From: Marinigracilibium pacificum
GTDB taxonomy: Bacteria > Bacteroidota > Bacteroidia > Cytophagales > Cyclobacteriaceae
DNA: 64,000 bases
NCBI RefSeq assembly: GCF_012926615.1
Contig: NZ_JABBNU010000011.1
Location: forward strand, 1 to 64,000
Reading direction: 5' to 3'
Below the pieces are notes generated by a model, which was not told where the DNA came from, made no database searches, and was given only the letters and a program-made list of their open reading frames with translations. Of the stretch, positions 1 through 7,710 are shown piece by piece (within the stretch, counting starts at the first letter, position 1; every line of letters starts with the position of its first letter). The translations under genes were made by a program, and so were the position numbers.

Positions 1-245
1 GTCTATGAACATCCAAAGTTTGTCATGACTGTGATAAATGATTCAGGTTATTTTAAGAGTGATAACATAGCCTTTTATTTGACTAACGGTATTGAGGATC
101 TTTCAAAACTAAATACAGCCCTATTACTATCATTAAAATCTAATTTAGAATCGGGATATACTGCTAGTGAAGAAGAAGAGCAGATTATAAGACTCAAGGA
201 AGCTATTAGAGGCAAATTGATGGGAGTGAAGAGTAGTGAGAAGAG
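1..245 (+). repeat. Effector linker-domain repeat R2, copy A
   Basis: Matches 5266-5510 at a constant offset of 5265 with about four base differences by eye. Identity stops sharply after base 245. The left end lies outside the window. It is part of the coding sequence of the first effector. Confidence 0.93.
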
Positions 246-1284
246 TGATTTTGATAATCACAAATTGAAACTAAAGAGAGGAGTGTTAACCATCGTTGCG
301 GAAGGAAGTGATGAACAAACAAAATATGTTCATTGGCCTAAAACCGATGCATCAGGGGTTACTTTAGGAAAAGGTTACGATTGTGGTAATAGGTTGAGTG
401 AAGATATTTATGATGATCTGTCAACAATGGGGATGAAAAAGAATCAAGCAAGATTAATATCTAAATCAGCTGGCTTAAAAGGGGGGGAAGCAAATGATTG
501 GGTGAAAAAATATAAAAAAGAGGTAGGGGTAATTCCTTTAGCTGTGCAATATAAATTGTTTAATTTAGAGTATGAGAAACAAACAGAAACAGCAAAGGAA
601 TTGGCAAATACAAAGAAGAAATATAAGTCAAATATAAATGCAAGGGCACGTGAAATTAAGCATAATAAACCAGTAGATACTTATCGAATGACTGAATCAG
701 AATGGGATAGTATGCATCCAGCGATTAAAGAATTTATAATTGATTTAAAATACCGAGGAGACTATGGATGGGATAGGATTGAATGGGTGAATGAAATTGT
801 CAAAAATAAGGAGTTATCTGATCTAGAGAAGCTTAAAGCTTTAAAAAAGTTAAATGATGGTGCATTGCAAAAATATACAAAAGGGGTGCCTAGGAGATCA
901 CGATTGCGAAGTTCTTATCTGAGTTTAGTCATTGAGGCTATGGAATCAGGAAAGGAAATAGAAATTGAGAAATTTAATGCTGATGAGGATAAAAAGTATA
1001 TAAATGAATTTATTGCTTATGATCAGAATCTAAAAAATAAAAATAAACTTTTAGCTTCTGTAGGTAAAGATGGGAAGAACAATCCTGCTGACATAAAAAA
1101 AGTGAAAAAGTGGTTGAAACAGAAAGGTTATTCTGTAACTGAAGGAAACAAATGGCAGGAAGCAGATCATCAATCTTTGATTTCTTTCCAGGAAGAATTG
1201 ATCAATAAGAGTCTTTTAAAATCAAAGTACAAAGATGGTCGTGTTGATGTGAAAGGAACTACAATTAAATATTTATCTAAATAA
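1..1284 (+). CDS. Pesticin/T4-lysozyme-like muramidase effector, 5' end outside window
   Basis: The reading frame is open from the first base, so the N-terminus lies outside the window. The first 245 bases repeat the segment at 5266-5510 almost exactly and encode a conserved linker domain. A lysozyme-like domain follows: Glu (codon at 301), then GVTLGKGYD with Thr (codon 361) and Asp six residues later. This matches the E178/T201/D207 layout of the pesticin muramidase. Downstream MHPAIKEF and YRGDYGW also look like that family. The C-terminus (about 1090-1280) resembles a peptidoglycan-binding repeat ending in DGRVD-type residues. The predicted role is cleavage of peptidoglycan glycan strands in a competitor; delivery route unknown. 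A predicted lipoprotein begins 7 bp downstream and is the candidate immunity protein. Fold assignment is from motifs only. Confidence 0.72.
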   Translation, partial: VYEHPKFVMTVINDSGYFKSDNIAFYLTNGIEDLSKLNTALLLSLKSNLESGYTASEEEEQIIRLKEAIRGKLMGVKSSEKSDFDNHKLKLKRGVLTIVAEGSDEQTKYVHWPKTDASGVTLGKGYDCGNRLSEDIYDDLSTMGMKKNQARLISKSAGLKGGEANDWVKKYKKEVGVIPLAVQYKLFNLEYEKQTETAKELANTKKKYKSNINARAREIKHNKPVDTYRMTESEWDSMHPAIKEFIIDLKYRGDYGWDRIEWVNEIVKNKELSDLEKLKALKKLNDGALQKYTKGVPRRSRLRSSYLSLVIEAMESGKEIEIEKFNADEDKKYINEFIAYDQNLKNKNKLLASVGKDGKNNPADIKKVKKWLKQKGYSVTEGNKWQEADHQSLISFQEELINKSLLKSKYKDGRVDVKGTTIKYLSK

Positions 1285-1291
1285 ATAATAA

Positions 1292-1912
1292 ATGAAAAAT
1301 GTTATAATGCTTTTAATGATATTAATGACAATTTCTTGTAATTCAGAAAAAAAACAGCACAAGTTACTTAGTTTAGAAGAATTAAATGATGCTGAATATT
1401 ATTTTGGCTTAGATGAATTAGAAAACGTTAAAGAAATAGATAGTGTTTATGTCTATTTAGTCAAAGAAGAAGATCTGAATAGTGATAATAAATTACCAGA
1501 TGAATTATTGAAATACGAGAATATACAATTATTATCTTTTCGAAACCTTTCTTTAACCAAGTTGAATTTTCATGATTTAATTCATTTTCAAAATCTACAA
1601 AATCTTAATTTGAGTAGAAATAAATTGGATAAAATTGATAAGGAAATATCTGAATTAAAAAATTTAAAAGTTCTATCAATTGAAGAAAATAATATTTCTG
1701 AATTACCTGATGAATTACATCAGTTAACAAAACTTGAAAAGTTATATATTGGCTACAATCCTATTAGTAGTGAAGAACTTTTAAAATTCTTATCTAAAAA
1801 AGATCCGAAACTTACTATTTATGCTGAAAAACAAATTGTTATTGATTCTGCTTTTTTACAATTATCTGATGAAGAAATGATGAATTTATATGACAGTCTA
1901 GGTGGTTATTAA
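1292..1912 (+). CDS. Leucine-rich-repeat lipoprotein, candidate immunity protein
   Basis: A 206-residue protein starting 7 bp after the muramidase-like gene. Residues 1-16 form a hydrophobic signal ending in a TISC lipobox, so it is predicted to be a lipoprotein. Residues about 80-160 contain three or four leucine-rich repeats, with LNLSRNKL and LSIEENNIS-type segments typical of LRR strands and turns. LRRs are protein-binding scaffolds, so binding of the adjacent toxin in the periplasm is a reasonable inference from position and architecture. The gene is visibly more AT-rich than the repeated effector DNA. No enzymatic motif was seen. It could be an unrelated LRR lipoprotein. Confidence 0.72.
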   Translation: MKNVIMLLMILMTISCNSEKKQHKLLSLEELNDAEYYFGLDELENVKEIDSVYVYLVKEEDLNSDNKLPDELLKYENIQLLSFRNLSLTKLNFHDLIHFQNLQNLNLSRNKLDKIDKEISELKNLKVLSIEENNISELPDELHQLTKLEKLYIGYNPISSEELLKFLSKKDPKLTIYAEKQIVIDSAFLQLSDEEMMNLYDSLGGY

Positions 1913-1962
1913 TGTTATATTTAGATAATTTATTTTGTTGCACCTCATAAATTTTTTATAAA

Positions 1963-2229
1963 GCGACAATCAAAGCGATAGAAACCTTTCAGCAGAAAGT
2001 GATGAAGGTGGGCAGTACAGTAGATGGCTGGATCCAGATTGGAGGGACAACCCATGGTGCCTTGATGAAAAGTACACCTGAGCTTACAGCAATGCAACTC
2101 AGGACTTACAAGCAGCGCCAGGCCCGATATGACAGCGATCAGTATTTTGCAAAGGAAGCCGAAAAAGCCATAGAGCGAACTAAGAAGCAAAAAGCCGCAA
2201 GGGAAAGAGCGAAGAAGGAGGCAGAGAAA
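1963..2229 (+). repeat. Effector N-terminal repeat R1, copy A
   Basis: Matches 4903-5169 at offset 2940. From about 1975 to 2229 only four base differences were counted by eye; the first dozen bases are more diverged. Identity ends abruptly after GCAGAGAAA at 2229. It encodes the second half of a peptidoglycan-binding-like motif (AIETFQQKV, then GWIQIGGTTH) followed by a Lys/Glu/Ala-rich helix. Confidence 0.95.
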
Positions 2230-4083
2230 GAAAATAAAGTAGAAGTATTGTCAAATGAAGATATAATAAAATCATTGATTATCAAATACAATGAAGATTC
2301 TCCAGCCCTAAGAAATGAATTAATTAGCTATTCTATTACTAACCCAAGTGTTGTAACTGAAGTGCTTAGTAAAGTTGACTATAGTGATACTGATGATTTA
2401 TCGGTTGAAATATTGAAGTATTTCACACAAAAAAATAAACTGCATTTATTATCCAATGATTTATTAATGGTTTTAAAAACACATTTGATAGAAGGGTGGA
2501 CTACAGATGAAGAATACAGATTAATTGAGAAAATTGAAAACTTAAATTCAAATAAGAAAAATATTAATGTCAAAAAGGAATTTGATAATAATCGAATTTT
2601 GAAGGATATAAAGAGTATAAGGATAGCTTTTAATGAAAATTTAGGTGGTTCCGTAGGCTTAGATTGCTTAAATAACCCTGTGGATGTTAGGGAGGTGTTT
2701 CTAAAATTGTCATCAAAAGGGTATGAGCCTTCAAAATCAAGTCTTGAAGATGGTATAATTAAAGAAAGTGATATTGAAATAATTAAAAAATTCCAGAAAG
2801 ATGTATTAGGTTCAACAAATCCAGATGGTAAAATTGATCCTGGTAAAGGAACATTCAAAGCTCTATTTGGCAAAAACGGAGAATACAAAAGTGGGTTACC
2901 AAAAATTTATGCTGGTAGAAGTGAATTGAATAAATACTTAAATACATATAATTCTTCACTGAAGGGAGATGTTGGAGCGGACTCTAAAGGGAATAAAGCG
3001 GAGAATTTCAAAGAAGACGTTATTCAAGTTTCAGAAAAATTAGAAAGTAGAGAAATCAAAGTTCCAAAGGATAGTATTTTGAAGGGCTCTTGTTCAGGAG
3101 AATTTATCAGCTCAATTAAAAAATTCCAGAAATCAAAAGGTATAACTTCTGATGGTAATATTACCAAAGGAGGAAAAACTGATAAGATACTTAATGATTA
3201 TGAAAATCAATATTTTAATAGAATTGAGAAGAAAGGATCTCCAAATGATTATGAAGGAGTAACAAATTCTGAAGATTATTATAAAAAAGTTGACACCCTT
3301 ATTGAAAATTTGGATGTTTCCGAAGATCTAAAAACCGTTTTAGCTATTGCTAAAAATGCTGCCACTAATAATAAATATTATGAAAGTATAACTTCTGGAG
3401 TTAGTGCAAACTTATTGATAGAGAGTGAGGATGTTGAAAGTGGAGGATCATCTCTAAGTTCTGTATTTGAGACTAGGATGCGTCGATTACATAAGTTTTT
3501 AGTTTTGTGTGGTCTTTATAAAGGAGATATGAAAGTCAATGATGCTGTAAGGAGTGAAAAGAAAGCACATCAGTTTTCAGTTCAATATCAAATTTTGAAA
3601 GGAACTTACGAAAATAAAATTAAAGATAATTTAATAAAAATGTATAATAATGAAGAAGAGTTATATACATTAGAAAATTATATACAAGATATCCACAAAA
3701 ATAAATGGGCTAAAAAATCATATTTTAAGGTCGATAATAAAGGTAAAGCTATTGATTTAGATATGGGCAAAGTAAGGACATATGTGGGAAATCTTGATTT
3801 TGGTAGAAAAAACATTAGAGACGCTGCTTCAGCTGGATTTAGAAATGAACCATTCTGCCTTCCTTTACCAGAGAAATTAGGAGTGTCGATGCATACAAAA
3901 GGAGGGGCTATGGATGTAGATAGACATAATTTTATTTATCAAAAGGAAGCAATGATAGATTTGATAGCCTTAACATTTGGAGTGGTTCGTTCAGGTGGTT
4001 GGGATGAAACTTGGCATTTTGAATTGAGTGATCTCGAGTTATCAAAGTCTGAAAAAGAAATGGCATTAGAAAAAAATAGATAA
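1999..4083 (+). CDS. Modular M15-type D,D-peptidase effector, orphan-like (5'-truncated) module
   Basis: The 694-codon frame is open from 1951, but its only plausible starts are GTG 1999 or ATG 2002, inside a peptidoglycan-binding-like motif, so the N-terminus looks truncated. Order of parts: repeat R1 (residues 1-77) with a charged helix; a diverged version of the linker domain (about 85-185); two peptidoglycan-binding modules (about 226-291 with FQKDV and PDGKIDPG, and 339-402 with KKFQKSKG); then an M15-like catalytic domain with HTKGGAMD (His632, Asp639) and ETWHFE (His673), the zinc-site pattern of VanY-type D-Ala-D-Ala peptidases. The stop codon overlaps the start of the next lipoprotein gene by one base. 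Predicted action is cutting peptide stems of peptidoglycan. Whether this copy is expressed as it stands is doubtful. Confidence 0.78.
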   Translation: MMKVGSTVDGWIQIGGTTHGALMKSTPELTAMQLRTYKQRQARYDSDQYFAKEAEKAIERTKKQKAARERAKKEAEKENKVEVLSNEDIIKSLIIKYNEDSPALRNELISYSITNPSVVTEVLSKVDYSDTDDLSVEILKYFTQKNKLHLLSNDLLMVLKTHLIEGWTTDEEYRLIEKIENLNSNKKNINVKKEFDNNRILKDIKSIRIAFNENLGGSVGLDCLNNPVDVREVFLKLSSKGYEPSKSSLEDGIIKESDIEIIKKFQKDVLGSTNPDGKIDPGKGTFKALFGKNGEYKSGLPKIYAGRSELNKYLNTYNSSLKGDVGADSKGNKAENFKEDVIQVSEKLESREIKVPKDSILKGSCSGEFISSIKKFQKSKGITSDGNITKGGKTDKILNDYENQYFNRIEKKGSPNDYEGVTNSEDYYKKVDTLIENLDVSEDLKTVLAIAKNAATNNKYYESITSGVSANLLIESEDVESGGSSLSSVFETRMRRLHKFLVLCGLYKGDMKVNDAVRSEKKAHQFSVQYQILKGTYENKIKDNLIKMYNNEEELYTLENYIQDIHKNKWAKKSYFKVDNKGKAIDLDMGKVRTYVGNLDFGRKNIRDAASAGFRNEPFCLPLPEKLGVSMHTKGGAMDVDRHNFIYQKEAMIDLIALTFGVVRSGGWDETWHFELSDLELSKSEKEMALEKNR

Positions 4084-4841
4084 TGAAGCATACAGAAATT
4101 TTAAAATTCGGATTTTTATTGTTTTTGCTAGCTAGTTGTAGTTTTAGCAGACAACACAATGGGGAAAGAGATTTGTTAGATATTAGGTTTGAACCTGATA
4201 CTGCTCATTATTTTAATTCTAATATTTTGAATTTAAAACAAGAAGTTTTAGCGAAATATAATTCAATAAATAATTTTTATAAAATAATAAATAATGGAAT
4301 TACCTATGTATTCACTAGGGAAGAATGGAAAATGTCTGGGAAAGGATTTAAAGTTAAGGAATCAGAAATAATCGATTATATAAAAGAGGAAATGGCTTCA
4401 GATATTGAGAAGTCTTCTCAATTGACAAATAAATTTAAAAGTAATTTAAAAGAAAGAATAAGTATTCTAGATCATCCGGCAAGTTTTGCAGAACTCATGA
4501 TGGAAGATTCAGTTGGAAGTACTTTATTTTTGCTAAAACCAAAAAATAGCATTTCATATCATGAATACTATTCAAGATTTACAGATTCAACGACTTATAG
4601 ATTAGAAGGTGAATTTATAGTGCCAGTTAGTGATGAGGGTGTTCAAAAAGCTTTGTTAGAATTAACTTGGATTATTGATGAAAACTCAGCTAGGATTCTT
4701 ATTCCCTACAGTATGTTGGGAGAGGAAATGAGGTATTATTATAAAAAATATTTTTTGTTTTTTTATGAGAAACAAGATGGTCAATGGTTATTAGATGATG
4801 TAAAATCTGTTGATTATAAACCTGAAATAAATCTGGAATAG
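4083..4841 (+). CDS. Predicted lipoprotein, candidate immunity to the adjacent M15 effector
   Basis: A 252-residue protein whose ATG overlaps the effector stop (TAATG), implying translational coupling. Residues 1-19 form a lipoprotein signal with lipobox LLASC. The mature part is mixed alpha/beta with many aromatic and acidic residues and no recognised domain. By position, coupling and predicted membrane anchoring it is the likely immunity partner of the upstream peptidase. The family was not recognised. The remnant of the next effector module begins within about ten bases of its stop codon, marking a cassette boundary. Confidence 0.7.
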   Translation: MKHTEILKFGFLLFLLASCSFSRQHNGERDLLDIRFEPDTAHYFNSNILNLKQEVLAKYNSINNFYKIINNGITYVFTREEWKMSGKGFKVKESEIIDYIKEEMASDIEKSSQLTNKFKSNLKERISILDHPASFAELMMEDSVGSTLFLLKPKNSISYHEYYSRFTDSTTYRLEGEFIVPVSDEGVQKALLELTWIIDENSARILIPYSMLGEEMRYYYKKYFLFFYEKQDGQWLLDDVKSVDYKPEINLE

Positions 4842-4896
4842 AGAATAGTCAGAATCAAGTTCTTTAGATTCAGCTGATACCGTTGCGATCAGCGAA

Positions 4897-6813
4897 TTGT
4901 CAGCAACTATAAAGGCGATAGAAACCTTTCAGCAGAAAGTAATGAAGGTGGGCAGTACAGTAGATGGCTGGATCCAGATTGGAGGAACAACCCATGATGC
5001 CTTGATGAAAAGTACACCTGAGCTTACAGCAATGCAACTCAGGACTTACAAGCAGCGCCAGGCCCGATATGACAGCGATCAGTATTTTGCAAAGGAAGCC
5101 GAAAAAGCCATAGAGCGAACTAAGAAGCAAAAAGCCGCAAGAGAAAGAGCGAAGAAGGAGGCAGAGAAACAAGCTGCTAAACCATTATTACCAACCAAGG
5201 AGGAGTTTTTAAAAATACATGAAGACTCTGAAGATGAAGCAATAGCAAATGAATTACTATGCTATGTCTATGAACATCCAAAGTTTGTCATGACTGTGAT
5301 AAATGATTCAGGTTATTTTAAGAGTGATAACATAGCCTTTTATTTGACTAACGGTATTGATGATCTTTCAAAACTAAATTCAGCCCTATTACTATCACTA
5401 AAATCTAATTTAGAATCGGGATATACTGTTAGTGAAGAAGAAGAGCAGATTATAAGACTCAAGGAAGCTATTAGAGGCAAATTGATGGGAGTGAAGAGTA
5501 GTGAGAAGAGAGACGATATATTTGAGATTAAAGAAAGTGATTCTGATTATCTTAAAGAGCTAAAAGAGAAAGAATTCAAGACTTATGTTGGGAAGGAATT
5601 TGAAGTGACTGGAGGTGATGCATGGGCTCGAAATGATGACTTTGAAGCAATAAATGAGAATGGAGAAGTAGTTGCTAAACCAACCAAAACTACTGTGAAA
5701 ATTGTTCCTAAAGGGAACTATAAAGTGACCAAGGTGAAATTTAAATATGAGGATATTCCTAGAGATTCGTCAGGTAAATTAAAGGGGCAATCAGGTTTTC
5801 GATATAGAAGAGCCTATGCATTTATTGAGTCTGAAAATTGCTGGATAGATGTAGCTTCAAACTTTGTTAAAAATGATGTTAATCAATTTTCTGGTGAATT
5901 TTTAGATGTTACCCAAGTAGAGTATGTTTCAGAGAGTGACGACCATAAAACTGTTGCAAATAGGGATGCCAGAATTAGAGAAGGGAAAGAGACTAAATTT
6001 AAAACTACGAAAAGTAAGCTACCTCAAGGATCATTTGTAGTAGTAAAAGAATATGATGAGACTGGTGAATACACAAAAGTAGCTCTGATAACATCAAAGG
6101 AAAACAAACATACAATTAGTTCTTTAGAAGAAGAGTGGATTGAAGGGACAGAAGTTTGGACATCTGCTATTAACCTTGTAGATGGCTGGTCTGATATTAA
6201 AGCTGGGACAGCAAAATGGAGTGAAGGGAATTTTGTAGGGCACGATCATGTTATTGAATCACATGATGCGACGAACCAATTGTTAATGACACCTGCAGAG
6301 AATGTAATTAATATGGTTGCAGCAGCTGAAAAAGATGGTGTCTCGCTACCAATAAATAGTGGGTTTAGAGAATATCGAAAACAGGAGGAGTTGAAAGTCA
6401 GGCATAAAGGTGGCGAAGGGGGAATTCACTCTCCTGCAAGGTTAGGATGGTCAAAACATCAAAATGGTATAGCGTATGATTTAGGAAATGCAGATTATAA
6501 TGATTCTCCAAAATATGCAAAACTACCTTCAGAGGGTATGAATGCCCAAAAGAAGAAAACCGATAAATGGCTGAGGAATAATGCTTGGAAGTATGGGTTT
6601 GTATTACCATTGTTGATGGTGAATGAACGACATCATTGGGAATTTATAGGTATGGAAAAGACTAAAAACATGGATACTTATGTATCCTTTCATTTACCTG
6701 TTGGATTTAAAGATAATAAAGGGAAGGATGCAAGAAAACCTCATAAGAACGAGAGCTTTAGCTTAAGGAAAAATTCATTAGGTGAGATGTATATAAAACT
6801 TGAAAAGGACTAA
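4897..6813 (+). CDS. Modular M15 (VanY-like) D,D-carboxypeptidase effector, orphan-like module
   Basis: The frame is open from 4849 without any ATG before 4942; TTG 4897 is the longest conventional choice. Upstream codons still read like a peptidoglycan-binding domain, so the 5' end looks truncated. Residues 1-90 carry repeat R1, about 90-205 the linker domain with R2. Two segments rich in beta strands (about 215-300 and 350-430) may be SH3-like. The C-terminal domain has SGFREYR (488-494), SKHQNGIAYDLG (519-530, His521, Asp528) and HHWEF (579-583), the classic zinc ligands of M15B D-Ala-D-Ala carboxypeptidases. Two paralogous predicted lipoproteins follow. It differs completely from the second effector's tip although the first 257 bp of shared DNA are nearly identical. 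Confidence 0.8.
   Translation: MSATIKAIETFQQKVMKVGSTVDGWIQIGGTTHDALMKSTPELTAMQLRTYKQRQARYDSDQYFAKEAEKAIERTKKQKAARERAKKEAEKQAAKPLLPTKEEFLKIHEDSEDEAIANELLCYVYEHPKFVMTVINDSGYFKSDNIAFYLTNGIDDLSKLNSALLLSLKSNLESGYTVSEEEEQIIRLKEAIRGKLMGVKSSEKRDDIFEIKESDSDYLKELKEKEFKTYVGKEFEVTGGDAWARNDDFEAINENGEVVAKPTKTTVKIVPKGNYKVTKVKFKYEDIPRDSSGKLKGQSGFRYRRAYAFIESENCWIDVASNFVKNDVNQFSGEFLDVTQVEYVSESDDHKTVANRDARIREGKETKFKTTKSKLPQGSFVVVKEYDETGEYTKVALITSKENKHTISSLEEEWIEGTEVWTSAINLVDGWSDIKAGTAKWSEGNFVGHDHVIESHDATNQLLMTPAENVINMVAAAEKDGVSLPINSGFREYRKQEELKVRHKGGEGGIHSPARLGWSKHQNGIAYDLGNADYNDSPKYAKLPSEGMNAQKKKTDKWLRNNAWKYGFVLPLLMVNERHHWEFIGMEKTKNMDTYVSFHLPVGFKDNKGKDARKPHKNESFSLRKNSLGEMYIKLEKD
4903..5169 (+). repeat. Effector N-terminal repeat R1, copy B
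   Basis: Partner of 1963-2229 at offset 2940, about 98% identical by eye over the last 257 bases. Here R1 runs on in the same frame to R2 (5266-5510), so this copy shows the intact order R1-linker-R2. Confidence 0.95.
5266..5510 (+). repeat. Effector linker-domain repeat R2, copy B
   Basis: Partner of 1-245, about four differences by eye. Identity stops exactly at GTGAGAAGAG, after which the two effectors share nothing obvious. The junction is the module-to-tip boundary. Confidence 0.94.
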
Positions 6814-6824
6814 AATTGATCAAA

Positions 6825-7661
6825 ATGAAAAAGATACCTTTAATATCATTAATAGTAATTCTTTTATGTAAGTGTAATTATTCAAATGAAAAACAATCTA
6901 AAATGAATAATGATTTAAACTTAACAACCCAAAATGAAAAAATGAAATATTTTGGGGAGCCTCTTACAGATAGTTCTAGGTTTGTCCTCTTACTTCAAGG
7001 CCTAAAGCTATATAAAGAAAAAGATACAACTAGTGAAGTTATAAAAGAAGTTAATGTAGGCGAACGGATTGAAATAGTTGAAGCGACAGATGAAATAATT
7101 AGAATTGGTAGTTTAAAAGGATCTATTATAAAAGTAGATTATCAAGGTACTATTGGCTATATTTTTTCTGGAGGATTAGGACATTATCCAATACCATCTT
7201 TTGCATTCGATAGAAAATTTTATCAGCAAGGTGATATGAAGTTATATGTTGCTGAATTAAAAAAATACGGTGCTGTTGTTGAGTGTGAAAGTGAAAATTG
7301 CGCAATTATTGAAATTTCAAATTTAGATTCCCAAGAAGCATATCTAATAGTCAAATTATTATGGCCAGGACTAATGGCTAATGTACCATTTTTGAACGAG
7401 GAAATTATAAATGATGAAAATGCAGAAACTATGGCAAATGCTATAATAGGATATGATTTGGAATTTGGTAATGAAACAGCTGAAGCGGTATATGGAGAAA
7501 CAGAAGTATATTATGCAAATAAGGAAAATGATTCAGGTGAAGTAATATTTTGGAATTATGATTTTTATTTTCAGAATTATTCAATTCCAAATACTCTGTT
7601 AAGGTTCAAAAAAAGTAATCATGGAAAAGGAATTATTCACCAAGGTTTTGTTATAGATTAA
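6825..7661 (+). CDS. SH3-like lipoprotein, candidate immunity protein (paralogue 1)
   Basis: The start is placed at ATG 6825 rather than TTG 6816 because it gives a clean signal (MKKIPLISL, hydrophobic to LLCKCN); the lipobox is loose. It begins 11 bp after the VanY-like effector. Residues about 50-115 look like a bacterial SH3 domain (LKLYKEKDTTSEVI, then GYIFSGG). A conserved C-terminal half has a Cys pair (ECESENC) and QEAYLIVKLLWPG. It is clearly paralogous to the next gene, roughly half identical. SH3-like domains commonly bind peptidoglycan or block wall enzymes, so an immunity role is inferred from context, not demonstrated. Confidence 0.72.
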   Translation: MKKIPLISLIVILLCKCNYSNEKQSKMNNDLNLTTQNEKMKYFGEPLTDSSRFVLLLQGLKLYKEKDTTSEVIKEVNVGERIEIVEATDEIIRIGSLKGSIIKVDYQGTIGYIFSGGLGHYPIPSFAFDRKFYQQGDMKLYVAELKKYGAVVECESENCAIIEISNLDSQEAYLIVKLLWPGLMANVPFLNEEIINDENAETMANAIIGYDLEFGNETAEAVYGETEVYYANKENDSGEVIFWNYDFYFQNYSIPNTLLRFKKSNHGKGIIHQGFVID

Positions 7662-7710
7662 TTAAAAAATAGCATTTTTTAAGGACTATTAATTTTAATT
7701 AAGATAAGTC

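Noticed and set aside
1945-2190. Minus-strand open frame opposite the R1 repeat, with a near-copy at 4900-5172
   Set aside because: It looks conserved only because the repeat itself is duplicated. The plus strand has the recognisable protein motifs.
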